Assembly: GCA_964425915.1 (NCBI GenBank)
Contig: CAYROO010000005.1
Location: 62,001-126,000, forward strand
Source of the DNA: Polycyclovorans sp964425915
GTDB lineage: Bacteria; Pseudomonadota; Gammaproteobacteria; Nevskiales; Nevskiaceae
Direction of reading: 5' to 3'
DNA: 64,000 nt
Shown: one piece after another, positions 47,029 to 56,135 of the stretch
Layout of the letters: each line of letters begins with the position of its first letter
Position numbering within the stretch: position 1 is the first letter of the stretch
Translations under genes and position numbers: made by a program
The notes under the pieces: generated by a model
The model's database searches: none
What the model was told of the DNA's origin: nothing
Seen by the model: only the letters and a program-made list of their open reading frames with translations

Positions 47029-47688
47029 ATGGATCCCTCCTTCTGGCTGAACCGCTGGGACCAACAGCAAATCGGCTTTCATCTGTCCGAGGTGAATCCG
47101 CAGTTGGTCGCGCACTGGCCCACGCTGGGGGTTCCGGCTGGCAGCGCGGTGTTGGTGCCGCTGTGCGGCAAGTCGCTGGACCTGCGGTGGCTGCGGCAGC
47201 AGCAGTTGCGGGTGGTCGGGGTGGAGTTGGCGGCGTCGGCGGTGGAGGCCTTCTTTGCCGAACAGGGGTTGGAGCCGCAGCGGCAGGTTCATGGTGCGTT
47301 TGCCCACTACTTGGCGGATGGCATCGAGATTTGGCAGGGCGATTTCTTTGCGCTGGAGCGGGCGCAGCTGGCGGGCTGTACCGCCTTCTACGACCGCGCG
47401 GCGTTGATCGCCTTACCGCCTGCCATGCGCGTTCGGTATGTCGCGCACCTGAATGCGCTGTTGCCGCCCGATGCCTGCGGCCTGCTGGTGACCCTGGACT
47501 ATGACCCGCGGGAGATGGACGGGCCGCCGTTCGCGGTGCCGCCCTCGGAAGTGGAACAACACTTCGGCGACCGTTGGTCCATCACCCCCGGCCCTGTGCG
47601 CAACGCGCTGGATGCGGACGGCCGTTACCGCGAGCGCACCATGCGCTTTCTCCACGAGCAGAGCTTTTGCCTGCAGCGGCGGGGCTGA
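47029..47688 (+). CDS. tpm: thiopurine S-methyltransferase
   Basis: A 219-residue SAM-dependent methyltransferase of the TPMT family, which in bacteria detoxifies tellurite and selenite by methylation and accepts thiopurines in vitro. Start is ATG 47029: MDPSFWLNRWDQQQIGFHLSEVNP is the family N-terminus. SAM motifs are VLVPLCGKSLDLRWL and VVGVELAASAVEAFF, and IWQGDFFALE, FYDRAALIALP and LVTLDYDPREMDGPPFAVP are typical. It is the first intact host gene right of the cassette array and converges on the transporter gene. Confidence 0.94.
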   Translation: MDPSFWLNRWDQQQIGFHLSEVNPQLVAHWPTLGVPAGSAVLVPLCGKSLDLRWLRQQQLRVVGVELAASAVEAFFAEQGLEPQRQVHGAFAHYLADGIEIWQGDFFALERAQLAGCTAFYDRAALIALPPAMRVRYVAHLNALLPPDACGLLVTLDYDPREMDGPPFAVPPSEVEQHFGDRWSITPGPVRNALDADGRYRERTMRFLHEQSFCLQRRG

Positions 47689-47700
47689 GTCGACACGGCG

Positions 47701-49005
47701 TCAGTCGTCGCGCATCTCCAGATTGCGGCTGAGCAGCAGCGCCACCAGGGTGCCGGCGGCGCCGGACAGCAGGTACAAGCCAACATAGCCCACGCCCAGG
47801 TGGGTGGCGATGGACAGCGCCACCATCGGCGCGAAGGCGGCACCCAGCAGCCAGGCGAAGTCCGAGGTCAGCACGGCACCGGTGTATCGATAGCGGCTGC
47901 GGAAACTGGCGTTGATCGCGCCCGCCGCCTGGGCATGGGTGAAGCCCAGCAGGGCAAAGCCGAACACGATGAAAAGGTAGGCGCCCACCTTGGTGCCCTG
48001 CAGGAACATCGGCAGCATCCCCACCAGGCTGAACACCGCGATCAGGCCGGCGCCGATGGCGAGGGTGGCGCGACGCCCGATGCGGTCCGCCACCACGCCG
48101 GAGGTGAGCATGGTGAGCACACCGAGGCTGGCGCCGCAGACCTGCACCAGCAGGTACTCGCTGATGTCATCTTCGGTGAACAACTGCGCCCAGGACAGCG
48201 GGAACACGGTCACCAGATGAAACAGGGCAAAGCTGCCCAGCGGCGCGAAGGCGCCCAGCAGGATGTTGCGCCACTGGTGGCGCACCATCTCGCCCAGCGG
48301 TGATGGCACCAGCTCCCGCGACTTCAGCAGTTGCGCGAATTCCGGCGTCACCACCAGTCGCAGGCGGGCGAACAGCGCCACCACGTTGATGGCGAAGGCC
48401 ACATAGAAGGGATAGCGCCAGGCCCAGGACAGAAAATCTTCTTCCGACAGATTGAGCGTGAGAAAGGCGAACAGCGCCGCCGCCAGTAGGAAGCCCAGCG
48501 GCGCGCCGAGCTGCGGAATCATCGCGTACCAGCCGCGCTTGTCAGCCGGTGCGTTCAGCGCCAGCAGCGAGGGCAGGCCATCCCAGCTACCGGCCAGTGC
48601 CAGGCCCTGGGCGATGCGGAAGATGGCCAGCAGCCAGATGGCGACCGCGCCGATCTTCTCGTAGCCGGGCAGAAAGGCGATGCCGGCGGTGGCGGTGCCC
48701 AGCATGAACAGGGCGATTGTGAGCTTGCTGCCGCGGCCATAGCGCTTGTGGATGACGCGGAACAACAGTGAGCCGAAGGGGCGCGCCACAAAGGCCAGCG
48801 AGAAGATGGCGAAGGAATACATCATCGCCGTGAACGGTTCGGCGAACGGGAAAAACACGTGGGGGAACACCAGCGCCGCGGCAATGCCGAACACGAAGAA
48901 GTCGAAAAACTCGGACAGCCGGCCAATGATCACGCCAATGGCAATCTCGCCGGGCGCGACAGCGCCGTTTGACGAGCGTTCGGAGGGGGGATTCAAGGTC
49001 GACAT
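47701..49005 (-). CDS. MFS transporter, metabolite:H+ symporter (MHS) type
   Basis: A 434-residue twelve-helix transporter. MHS features are GVIIGRLSEFFDFFVFGIAAALVFPHVFFP at the start, FSLAFVARPFGSLLFRVIHKRYGR (the loop 2-3 motif), IFRIAQGLALAGSWDGLPSLL, and GVVADRIGRRATLAIGAGL in the second half. Relatives take up dicarboxylates, shikimate, proline/betaine or citrate with protons; the substrate here cannot be told. ATG 49005 is used because the 36 residues encoded upstream are unlike the family. It is divergent from the cyo operon. Confidence 0.9.
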   Translation of the reverse strand: MSTLNPPSERSSNGAVAPGEIAIGVIIGRLSEFFDFFVFGIAAALVFPHVFFPFAEPFTAMMYSFAIFSLAFVARPFGSLLFRVIHKRYGRGSKLTIALFMLGTATAGIAFLPGYEKIGAVAIWLLAIFRIAQGLALAGSWDGLPSLLALNAPADKRGWYAMIPQLGAPLGFLLAAALFAFLTLNLSEEDFLSWAWRYPFYVAFAINVVALFARLRLVVTPEFAQLLKSRELVPSPLGEMVRHQWRNILLGAFAPLGSFALFHLVTVFPLSWAQLFTEDDISEYLLVQVCGASLGVLTMLTSGVVADRIGRRATLAIGAGLIAVFSLVGMLPMFLQGTKVGAYLFIVFGFALLGFTHAQAAGAINASFRSRYRYTGAVLTSDFAWLLGAAFAPMVALSIATHLGVGYVGLYLLSGAAGTLVALLLSRNLEMRDD

Positions 49006-49021
49006 CCTGCACGCGTTCCGG

Positions 49022-49059
49022 TTGCAAATGGGCTGGGGCAGCGAATTTCCACTTTGCAA
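49022..49059. promoter_or_regulatory. inverted repeat in the MFS/cyoA divergent promoter region
   Basis: TTGCAAA (49022-49028) and TTTGCAA (49053-49059) are complementary arms 24 bases apart, within the 158-base spacer between the MFS start and cyoA. Further right, GGAC/GTCC flank AAAAC (near 49090-49105). They are candidate operators for the divergent genes; which protein binds is unknown. Confidence 0.35.
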
Positions 49060-49163
49060 AGATGGCATGGGCGGCGCGAGGGCGACATAGGACAAAACGT
49101 CCAATCGCGCCACCGGGGCAGGGTGCCTAGAGTAACGATCAGGTTCACACCCCGTGCTGCGTC

Positions 49164-50258
49164 ATGCTTTCGAGAACGCTGCGGCTTGCGTCGCTGATGG
49201 TCCTGCCGGCCCTGCTGATGGGCTGCGAAGCGGTTGTCCTCAACCCCTCCGGTGATGTTGCTGCCCAGCAACGCGACCTCATTGTCGTGTCTACCGTGCT
49301 GATGCTGATCGTGGTGGTGCCGGTGATGGTGATGACCGTGTGGTTCGCCTGGCGTTACCGCCAGTCCAACCGCGACGCCACCTATGCGCCGGACTGGGAG
49401 CACTCCACCCAGTTGGAGCTGGTGATCTGGACCGCGCCGCTGCTGATCATCATCGCGCTGGGCGCCATCACTTGGATCGGCACCCACCTGCTGGACCCTT
49501 ATCGCCCACTGCAGCGCATCGATGCCGAACGCGCGCTGCCCGCCGACGTGCAGCCGCTGCGCGTGCAGGTGGTGGCAATGGACTGGAAGTGGTTGTTTTT
49601 CTACCCCGACTACGGCATTGCCAGCGTCAACGAGATGGCGGCGCCGGTGGACGTGCCCATCGAATTCGAGATCACCGCCTCCACGGTGATGAACTCCTTC
49701 TTCGTGCCGGCGCTGGCGGGGCAGATCTATGCCATGCCGGGGATGAAGACGCAGCTGCACGCCATCATCAACAAGCCGGGCGACTACGAGGGCTTTTCCG
49801 CCAACTACAGCGGCCACGGTTTCTCCCACATGCGGTTCCGCTTTGCCGGGCTCGACGGCGATGACTTCGATGCCTGGGTGGACCAGGTGCGCGCCAGCGA
49901 TCTGGCCCTGAGCCGCGACGAGTACCTGCGCCTGGAACAGCCCAGCGAGCGCGAGCCGGTGCGTTACTACGGCAGCGCGGCGCCGGACCTGTTCGATGCC
50001 GCCGTCAACCTCTGTGTCGAGCCCGGCAAGATGTGCATGCACGACATGATGGCCATCGACGCCCGTGGCGGGCTCGGCCTGGCCGGCATCTACAACGTGG
50101 CGCGGCTGCGCTACGACCGCGACCGCAGTCACCAGACCGCCAACCCGTCGCTGATCGCGGCCGACCCCTACGTGCTGGCCATGTGTGTGACCGAGCCGAT
50201 GCCACCGATCTCCCCGGCCGGCCCTTACCGCTACGGCACCGCCCATCTCGCGCCCTGA
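49164..50258 (+). CDS. cyoA: cytochrome bo3 ubiquinol oxidase subunit II
   Basis: A 364-residue subunit II with a lipoprotein signal (LLMGC, Cys21), two membrane helices (about 42-64 and 84-106) and a periplasmic cupredoxin domain. The domain has VQVVAMDWKWLFFYPDYGIASVNEM and TASTVMNSFFVPALAGQIYAMPGM but lacks the Cys/His CuA ligands of cytochrome c oxidases, so the enzyme takes electrons from quinol. The long C-terminus (about 250-364) with CVEPGKMCMHDMM is a typical CyoA extension. First gene of cyoABCD. Confidence 0.95.
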   Translation: MLSRTLRLASLMVLPALLMGCEAVVLNPSGDVAAQQRDLIVVSTVLMLIVVVPVMVMTVWFAWRYRQSNRDATYAPDWEHSTQLELVIWTAPLLIIIALGAITWIGTHLLDPYRPLQRIDAERALPADVQPLRVQVVAMDWKWLFFYPDYGIASVNEMAAPVDVPIEFEITASTVMNSFFVPALAGQIYAMPGMKTQLHAIINKPGDYEGFSANYSGHGFSHMRFRFAGLDGDDFDAWVDQVRASDLALSRDEYLRLEQPSEREPVRYYGSAAPDLFDAAVNLCVEPGKMCMHDMMAIDARGGLGLAGIYNVARLRYDRDRSHQTANPSLIAADPYVLAMCVTEPMPPISPAGPYRYGTAHLAP

Positions 50259-50270
50259 TGAACTGACGCC

Positions 50271-52307
50271 ATGAGCCCGATGACGCCCTTTACCGACGAA
50301 CGTTCCCCGCTGATGCAGACCCTGTTCGGGCGCCTCAGCTGGGACGCAATCCCCTTCTACGATCCCATCATCCTCGGCACCTTCATCGTCACTGCGCTGT
50401 TGGGGCTGGGGCTGGTCACCTACCTCACCCGCCAGCGCGCCTGGGGGCCGCTGTGGAACGATTGGTTCTGCAGCATCGACCACAAGAAGATCGGCATCAT
50501 GTACATCGTGCTGGGCCTGGTGATGCTGCTGCGCGGCTTTGCCGACGCCATCATGATGCGCGCCCAGCAGGCCATCGCCTTTGGCGACTCGGTGGGTTAT
50601 CTGCCGCCGCACCACTACGACCAGATCTTCACCGCTCACGGTGTGATCATGATCTTCTTCGTGGCGATGCCCTTCGTCACCGGCCTGATGAACTACGTGG
50701 TGCCGTTGCAAATCGGCGCCCGCGACGTGGCCTTTCCCTTCCTCAACAATTTCAGTTTCTGGATGACTGCCGCCGGCGCCGCGCTGGTGATGGCCTCGCT
50801 GTTCGTCGGCGAGTTCGCCATGACCGGCTGGCTGGCCTATCCGCCGCTGTCCGGCCCGGCCTACAGCCCCGGGGTGGGGGTGGATTACTACATCTGGGCA
50901 TTGCAGATCGCCGGGGTGGGGACGCTGTTATCGGGCGTGAACCTGCTGGTCACCATCATCAAGATGCGCGCACCCGGCATGACCTTGATGAAGATGCCGG
51001 TGTTCACCTGGACTGCGCTGTGCACCAACGTGCTGATCGTGGCGGCGTTCCCGGTGCTCACCGCAGTGCTGGGGCTGCTGTCGCTGGACCGCTACGTCGG
51101 CACCAACTTCTTCACCAACGACTTTGGCGGCAACGCCATGATGTACGTGAACCTGATCTGGATCTGGGGCCACCCCGAGGTCTACATCCTGATCCTGCCG
51201 CTGTTCGGCGTGTTCTCGGAAATCGTCTCCACCTTCAGCGGCAAGCGGCTGTTCGGTTACAGCTCGATGGTGTACGCCACGGTGTGCATCACCATCCTGT
51301 CGTACATCGTGTGGCTGCACCACTTCTTCACCATGGGGTCGGGCGCCAGCGTCAACGCCTTCTTCGGCATCACCACCATGATCATCTCCATCCCCACCGG
51401 GGCGAAGATGTTCAACTGGCTGTTCACCATGTACCGCGGCCGCATCCGCTTTGACCTGCCGATGCTGTGGACCATGGGCTTCATGCTCACCTTTGTGACC
51501 GGCGGCATGACCGGGGTGCTGCTGGCGGTGCCGCCGGCCGACTTCGTGCTGCACAACAGCCTGTTCCTGGTGGCGCACTTCCATCACGTCATCATCGGCG
51601 GCGTGGTATTTGGCACCTTCGCCGGCATCAACTTCTGGTTCCCCAAGGTGGCGGGTTTCAAGCTGGATGCGTTCTGGGGCAAGGTGTCGTTCTGGTGCTG
51701 GCTGGTGGGCTTCTACCTGGCCTTCATGCCGCTCTATGTGCTGGGCCTGATGGGCGTGACGCGGCGGCTCAGCCAGTTCGATGATCCCAGCCTGCAGATC
51801 TGGTTCCAGATTGCCGCACTGGGTGCCTTCGTCATTGCCCTGGGCATCCTTGCCTTCATCGTGCAGTTGTTCGTGTCGATCCGCCGTCGCGAATCGCTGC
51901 GCGACGACAGCGGCGATCCCTGGGATGGCCGCACCCTGGAATGGTCCACCGCCTCACCGCCGCCGGCCTACAACTTTGCCTTCACCCCGCGGGTGCACGA
52001 CCTCGATGCCTGGTGGGACATGAAGCGCGCCGGCTTCCAGCGCCCGACGGCAGGCTTCGAGCCCGTGCACATGCCGAAGAATACCGCCGCCGGCATCGTG
52101 CTGGCCGGCCTCAGCGCGGTCTGCGGCTTTGGCCTGATCTGGCACATCTGGTGGCTGGCGGCCGCGGCCTTCGTGGCGGTGGTGGCCGGGGCCATCCTGC
52201 ACAGCTTCAATGAGGACCGGGACTTCTACATTCCCGCCGACGAGGTCAGCCGGGTGGAGGACGCCCGCACCCGGCAACTCGCGGCGCTGCCGGGAGCCAC
52301 GCCATGA
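50271..52307 (+). CDS. cyoB: cytochrome bo3 ubiquinol oxidase subunit I
   Basis: The 678-residue catalytic subunit, a heme-copper oxidase reducing O2 to water and pumping protons. Ligand-bearing motifs visible are TAHGVIMIFFVAMP (heme His), WGHPEVYILILPLFG (CuB His with the cross-linked Tyr), VWLHHFFTMG (CuB His pair) and VAHFHHVIIGG (high-spin and low-spin heme His). The D-channel region QIGARDVAFPFLNNFSFW and K-channel segment are intact. The N- and C-terminal extra helices match CyoB and not CtaD. It starts 12 bases after cyoA and overlaps cyoC (ATGA). Confidence 0.97.
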   Translation: MSPMTPFTDERSPLMQTLFGRLSWDAIPFYDPIILGTFIVTALLGLGLVTYLTRQRAWGPLWNDWFCSIDHKKIGIMYIVLGLVMLLRGFADAIMMRAQQAIAFGDSVGYLPPHHYDQIFTAHGVIMIFFVAMPFVTGLMNYVVPLQIGARDVAFPFLNNFSFWMTAAGAALVMASLFVGEFAMTGWLAYPPLSGPAYSPGVGVDYYIWALQIAGVGTLLSGVNLLVTIIKMRAPGMTLMKMPVFTWTALCTNVLIVAAFPVLTAVLGLLSLDRYVGTNFFTNDFGGNAMMYVNLIWIWGHPEVYILILPLFGVFSEIVSTFSGKRLFGYSSMVYATVCITILSYIVWLHHFFTMGSGASVNAFFGITTMIISIPTGAKMFNWLFTMYRGRIRFDLPMLWTMGFMLTFVTGGMTGVLLAVPPADFVLHNSLFLVAHFHHVIIGGVVFGTFAGINFWFPKVAGFKLDAFWGKVSFWCWLVGFYLAFMPLYVLGLMGVTRRLSQFDDPSLQIWFQIAALGAFVIALGILAFIVQLFVSIRRRESLRDDSGDPWDGRTLEWSTASPPPAYNFAFTPRVHDLDAWWDMKRAGFQRPTAGFEPVHMPKNTAAGIVLAGLSAVCGFGLIWHIWWLAAAAFVAVVAGAILHSFNEDRDFYIPADEVSRVEDARTRQLAALPGATP

Positions 52308-52930
52308 GCACGCCTTCCCACACCCTCAGCGGGGCCCTCAGCGACCGCTTCCTGGTGCGCGAGCCGCACCACCCGGAAAACGGCACGCTGCTGGGGTTCT
52401 GGCTGTACCTGATGAGCGACTGCCTCATCTTCGCCGTGCTGTTTGCCATGTACGGTGTGGTCGGCGGCAACTACGCCGCCGGGCCCGGGCCGGCCGACCT
52501 GTTCGACCTCAAGCTGATCGCAGTGGCCACCGCCATGCTGCTGCTGTCGTCCATCACCTACGGCTTCGCCATGCTGGAAATGGCGCGCGACCGGGTGGGG
52601 CCCACCCTGCTGTGGCTGGGCATCACCGGGCTGTTCGGCCTGGCGTTTCTGGGCATCGAGCTCTACGAGTTCTCACACCTGATCCACCTCGGTGCCGGCC
52701 CGCAGCGCAGCGCCTTCCTGTCGGCCTTCTTTGCCCTGGTGGGCACCCACGGGCTGCACGTCGCCTTCGGCATTGTCTGGTTAGTGACCTTGATGGTGCA
52801 GGTGCGGCAGCGCGGCCTCACCGCCAGCAACCGCCGCCGCCTGGCCTGCCTCAGCCTGTTCTGGCATTTCCTCGACGTCATCTGGATTGGCGTCTTCACC
52901 TTTGTCTATCTGATGGGAATGCTGCGATGA
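52304..52930 (+). CDS. cyoC: cytochrome bo3 ubiquinol oxidase subunit III
   Basis: A 208-residue five-helix subunit III. LGFWLYLMSDCLIFAVLFAMYGV is the first helix with the CyoC pattern, followed by YGFAMLEMARD, FLGIELYEFSHLIHLGAGPQRSAFLSAFFALVGTHGLHV (overlapping parts) and FWHFLDVIWIGVFTFVYLMG. It stabilises the oxidase and may bind lipid. Overlaps cyoB and cyoD by four bases each. Confidence 0.96.
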   Translation: MSTPSHTLSGALSDRFLVREPHHPENGTLLGFWLYLMSDCLIFAVLFAMYGVVGGNYAAGPGPADLFDLKLIAVATAMLLLSSITYGFAMLEMARDRVGPTLLWLGITGLFGLAFLGIELYEFSHLIHLGAGPQRSAFLSAFFALVGTHGLHVAFGIVWLVTLMVQVRQRGLTASNRRRLACLSLFWHFLDVIWIGVFTFVYLMGMLR

Positions 52931-53352
52931 GCACGTCCGACATGCTGACCCAGCCGTCACACCTCGACGCCCATGGCGAAGACACCCGCCACGTGCATGG
53001 CCATGACGATGGCCTCGGCGCGGCGCACGGCACGTTCAAAGGCTACCTCACTGGCTTTCTGCTGTCGGTGGTGCTCACCGCCATACCGTTCTGGCTGGTG
53101 ATGGGCGAGGTGCTGCCCAGCAAGACGCTGACGGTGGTGCTGGTGCTGGCCTTTGGCGGCGTGCAGGTGCTGGTGCACATGGTGTACTTCCTGCACCTCA
53201 ACACCCGCTCTGAAGGTGGCTGGAACATGCTGGCGCTGATCTTCACCCTGATTCTGGTGGTGATCACCTTTGCCGGTTCGCTGTGGGTGATGTACCACCT
53301 CAACGACAACATGATGCCGCTGACCGTGCACGAGGCACGCAACCTGCCCTGA
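52927..53352 (+). CDS. cyoD: cytochrome bo3 ubiquinol oxidase subunit IV
   Basis: A 141-residue subunit IV with three membrane helices (about 41-60, 67-88, 101-122): YLTGFLLSVVLTAIPFWLVM, LVLAFGGVQVLVHMVYFLHL and LALIFTLILVVITFAGSLWV. The N-terminal 35 residues are His/Asp-rich (HLDAHGEDTRHVHGHDDG), longer than in E. coli. Needed for assembly of CuB. Its TGA overlaps the SURF1 start by one base. Confidence 0.94.
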   Translation: MSTSDMLTQPSHLDAHGEDTRHVHGHDDGLGAAHGTFKGYLTGFLLSVVLTAIPFWLVMGEVLPSKTLTVVLVLAFGGVQVLVHMVYFLHLNTRSEGGWNMLALIFTLILVVITFAGSLWVMYHLNDNMMPLTVHEARNLP

Positions 53353-54089
53353 TGCGCCGCCCCGCACTGCGCACGAGCCTGTTTGCCGCCCTGTTGCTGG
53401 GGCTGCTGGTGGTGTTGGTGCAGCTCGGGCAGTGGCAGTTGGAACGCCGGGTGTGGAAGCAGGCGCTGATCGCCCAGGTGACGGCCAACGCCAGCGCAGC
53501 GCCGGTGGCGCCGCCGCCGCCCGCCGAGTGGGCGACGCTCGACGACGGTCTGGCGTATCGCCGGGTGCAGCTCAGCGGGCAGTTCGATCACGCGCGGGAA
53601 ACCTGCGTGCAGGCCGTCACCGTGCACGGCCCCGGCTACTGGGTGCTGACGCCGCTGCAGCAGGCCGAGGGCCACTGGGTGCTGGTCAACCGCGGCTTTG
53701 TTCCGCGGGAGGATTGTGATCCCGCCAACCGCGCCGCCGGCCAGACGCCGGGCGAGGTCACCGTTGTGGGCCTGCTGCGGCTGAGCGAGCCCAGGGGCGG
53801 TTTTCTGCGCGACAACGATCCACAGGGCGATCGCTGGTACGCCCGCGACGTCGCCGCCATTGGCGCCGCCCGCGGCCTCCCGGCCGACCGCCTGGCGCCC
53901 TACTTTGTCGATGCCGAGCACAGCGTGGCGGGCGGTCCCATCGGCGGGCTGACGGTGCTGAGCTTCCGTGATCATCATCTGATCTATGCGCTGACCTGGT
54001 TTGGCCTGGCGGCACTGGCGGCGCTGGGGCTGGTGATGCTGGTCCACCCGAAAGGGCGACGTCGGGCGGCTGACAGCGGCATTCGCTAG
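53352..54089 (+). CDS. SURF1-family oxidase assembly protein
   Basis: A 245-residue SURF1 protein with the diagnostic two-helix layout: an N-terminal helix (about 8-26, FAALLLGLLVVLVQLGQWQLERR) and a C-terminal helix (about 210-230, ALTWFGLAALAALGLVMLV). Between them are the periplasmic motifs LDDGLAYRRVQLSGQF, GYWVLTPLQQAEGHWVLVNRGFVP and PIGGLTVLSFRDHHLIYALTW. SURF1 helps insert heme into heme-copper oxidases. The start is ATG 53352, after the cyoD stop; the longer frame from 53283 overlaps cyoD. cyoE (heme o synthase) is not in this cluster. Confidence 0.92.
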   Translation: MRRPALRTSLFAALLLGLLVVLVQLGQWQLERRVWKQALIAQVTANASAAPVAPPPPAEWATLDDGLAYRRVQLSGQFDHARETCVQAVTVHGPGYWVLTPLQQAEGHWVLVNRGFVPREDCDPANRAAGQTPGEVTVVGLLRLSEPRGGFLRDNDPQGDRWYARDVAAIGAARGLPADRLAPYFVDAEHSVAGGPIGGLTVLSFRDHHLIYALTWFGLAALAALGLVMLVHPKGRRRAADSGIR

Positions 54090-54098
54090 GATCGACGC

Positions 54099-55454
54099 AT
54101 GACCTCGATCTATGCGCTGGCGCGGCGTGTGGGCGGCCCCGCCGCCGAGGGCGAGACCACCGCCCAGCAGAACATGCTGCAACTGATCCAGCTGCGCTGG
54201 ATTGCCGTGCTGGGGCAGATCACCACCATCGCCTTTGTCCACGGCGTGCTGAAGATTCCACTGCCGCTGGTGGACATGGCACTGGTGATCGGCGGGCTGG
54301 TGGCACTCAACCTGTTCAGCCTGTTCCGGCCGCGGCTGGGGCGGCCGATTCGCAATGGCGACCTCATGGCCGGCCTGCTGATCGACGTGGCGGCGCTGAC
54401 CGCCCTGTTGTTCCTCAGCGGCGGCGCCACCAACCCCTTCGTGTTTCTGTATCTGCTGCAGGTGACCCTGGGCGCGGTGCTGCTGGAGGCCTGGTCCACC
54501 TGGACCCTGGTGGGCGTCACCAGCATCTGCTTCGCCCTGCTCACCCAGTTCTACGTGCCACTGGCGCTGCCCGACCCGCAGCCGGATGACCTGTTCCAAC
54601 TGCACATCATCGGCATGCTGATCTGCTTTGTGCTGGACGTGGCGCTGCTGGTGATCTTCATGAACCGCATCAATGCCAACCTGCGGCGCCGCGACGCGCG
54701 GCTGGCCGACCTGCGCCAGCGCGCCGCCGAGGAAGACCACATCGTGCGCATGGGCCTGCTGGCCTCAGGTGCCGCCCATGAGCTGGGCACACCACTGGCC
54801 ACGCTGTCGGTGATCCTCGGCGACTGGCGGCGTATGCCGGAGTTTCGCGAGCGCCCCGAGCTGGTCGAAGAGATTGCCGACATGGAAGCCGAGGTGAAGC
54901 GCTGCAAGAGCATCGTCACCGGCATCCTCATGTCCGCCGGCGAAGCCCGTGGCGAGTCCGTCGAGCTGACCACCGTGCGGCACTTTCTGGACCAGTTGGT
55001 GGCCGAGTGGCGCAGTTCGCGGGCGGTCAAGGGTTTCGAGTACACCCTGGAGGCCTGCCCGGGCGAGGCCTCCGGCCTGGCCGCGCCCATCGTCAGCGAC
55101 TCCGCCTTGAAGCAGGTGATCTGCAACGTGCTCGACAACGCTCTGGAGGCCTCACCGGGTTGGGTGGCGTTGTCTGCGCGCTGCGACGAGGGCGCGCTGT
55201 CGCTCACCGTGCGCGACCGCGGCCCCGGCTTCCCGCCGGAAATGCTCGGTCAGATCGGCAAGCCCTACCAGTCCAGCAAGGGCCGCCCCGGCGGCGGGCT
55301 GGGCCTGTTCCTGGTGCTCAATGTGCTGCGCAAGCTGGGCGGCAGCGTGTCTGCCCAGAACGACCCCATGGGCGGCGCCGTGGTAACGCTGTGGCTGCCG
55401 CTGGCATCGCTGGCCCTGGCCGAGGAGGACGCGGATGACCACCCCGCCCACTGA
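54099..55454 (+). CDS. regB: redox-sensing histidine kinase RegB/PrrB/ActS
   Basis: A 451-residue six-helix kinase. Decisive motifs are GGATNPF (108-114), the ubiquinone-binding heptad GGXXNPF between helices, the H box ASGAAHELGTPLATL with His227, and the redox-active Cys269 in EVKRCKSIV. The ATPase domain has NVLDNALEASPGW, DRGPGFP and GGLGLFLVLNVL. RegB adjusts transcription to the quinone redox state in proteobacteria. Placed directly after cyoABCD-SURF1 and overlapping regA by 20 bases, it probably controls the oxidase operon among other targets. Confidence 0.95.
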   Translation: MTSIYALARRVGGPAAEGETTAQQNMLQLIQLRWIAVLGQITTIAFVHGVLKIPLPLVDMALVIGGLVALNLFSLFRPRLGRPIRNGDLMAGLLIDVAALTALLFLSGGATNPFVFLYLLQVTLGAVLLEAWSTWTLVGVTSICFALLTQFYVPLALPDPQPDDLFQLHIIGMLICFVLDVALLVIFMNRINANLRRRDARLADLRQRAAEEDHIVRMGLLASGAAHELGTPLATLSVILGDWRRMPEFRERPELVEEIADMEAEVKRCKSIVTGILMSAGEARGESVELTTVRHFLDQLVAEWRSSRAVKGFEYTLEACPGEASGLAAPIVSDSALKQVICNVLDNALEASPGWVALSARCDEGALSLTVRDRGPGFPPEMLGQIGKPYQSSKGRPGGGLGLFLVLNVLRKLGGSVSAQNDPMGGAVVTLWLPLASLALAEEDADDHPAH

Positions 55455-55983
55455 CACCGAGCGCCGCCTGCTGATCGTGGAAGACGACGCCGCCTTCGCG
55501 CGCACCCTCAAGCGCTCCTTCGAGCGGCGCGGCTATCAGGTGTGGCTGGCCCAAGGCCCGGACGAAGTCGCAGCCCTGTTGGACCACCGCCCGCACTACG
55601 CCGTGGTGGACCTCAAGCTGGGCACCGCCTCTGGCCTCACCGTGGTGCAACAACTGCACACCCACGACCCCGACATGATGATCGTGGTGCTCACCGGCTT
55701 CGCCAGCATCGCCACCGCCGTCGAGGCCATCAAGCTGGGCGCCTGCAACTACCTGGTGAAACCGTCCAACACCGACGACATCGAAGCCGCCTTCCACCAC
55801 GAACCCGGCACCACCGATCTGCCCCAGGCTGGCGCCCGCCCCACCTCCATCAAAACCCTGGAGATGGAACGCATCCACGCCATGCTGGCCGAGACCGACT
55901 TCAACATCTCCGAAGCGGCCCGACGCTTGGGGATGCACCGCAGAACCCTCGCGAGGAAGTTGGCGAAGCGGTGGGTGCCGTGA
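55435..55983 (+). CDS. regA: redox response regulator RegA/PrrA/ActR
   Basis: A 182-residue response regulator. The receiver domain has EDD (16-18), Asp59 in AVVDLKLGTASGL, Thr in VVLTGFASI and Lys109 in YLVKPS. The C-terminal Fis-type helix-turn-helix is MERIHAMLAETDFNISEAARRLGMHRRTLARKLAKR (overlapping parts), the highly conserved RegA DNA-binding end. It is the partner of RegB and ends the respiratory cluster. No terminator was found after it. Confidence 0.95.
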   Translation: MTTPPTDTERRLLIVEDDAAFARTLKRSFERRGYQVWLAQGPDEVAALLDHRPHYAVVDLKLGTASGLTVVQQLHTHDPDMMIVVLTGFASIATAVEAIKLGACNYLVKPSNTDDIEAAFHHEPGTTDLPQAGARPTSIKTLEMERIHAMLAETDFNISEAARRLGMHRRTLARKLAKRWVP

Positions 55984-56135
55984 GGGGTGCTTAGGGCTCG
56001 AATAATGGAGCGCCAAGTGCGTGGCCCGGATGTAAGGAATCTGTGAACAATAGGCGACCGACCACGATTCATTGGAATTGTGATGGAGAACAATAACCCG
56101 TCCGGAATCGCTCTCCGACGTTAGGCCTCACCCCC

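Noticed and set aside
53043..54740. 565-codon minus-strand frame across cyoD, SURF1 and regB
   Set aside because: Gln/His-rich translation with no homology signal; the plus-strand genes overlap in operon fashion.
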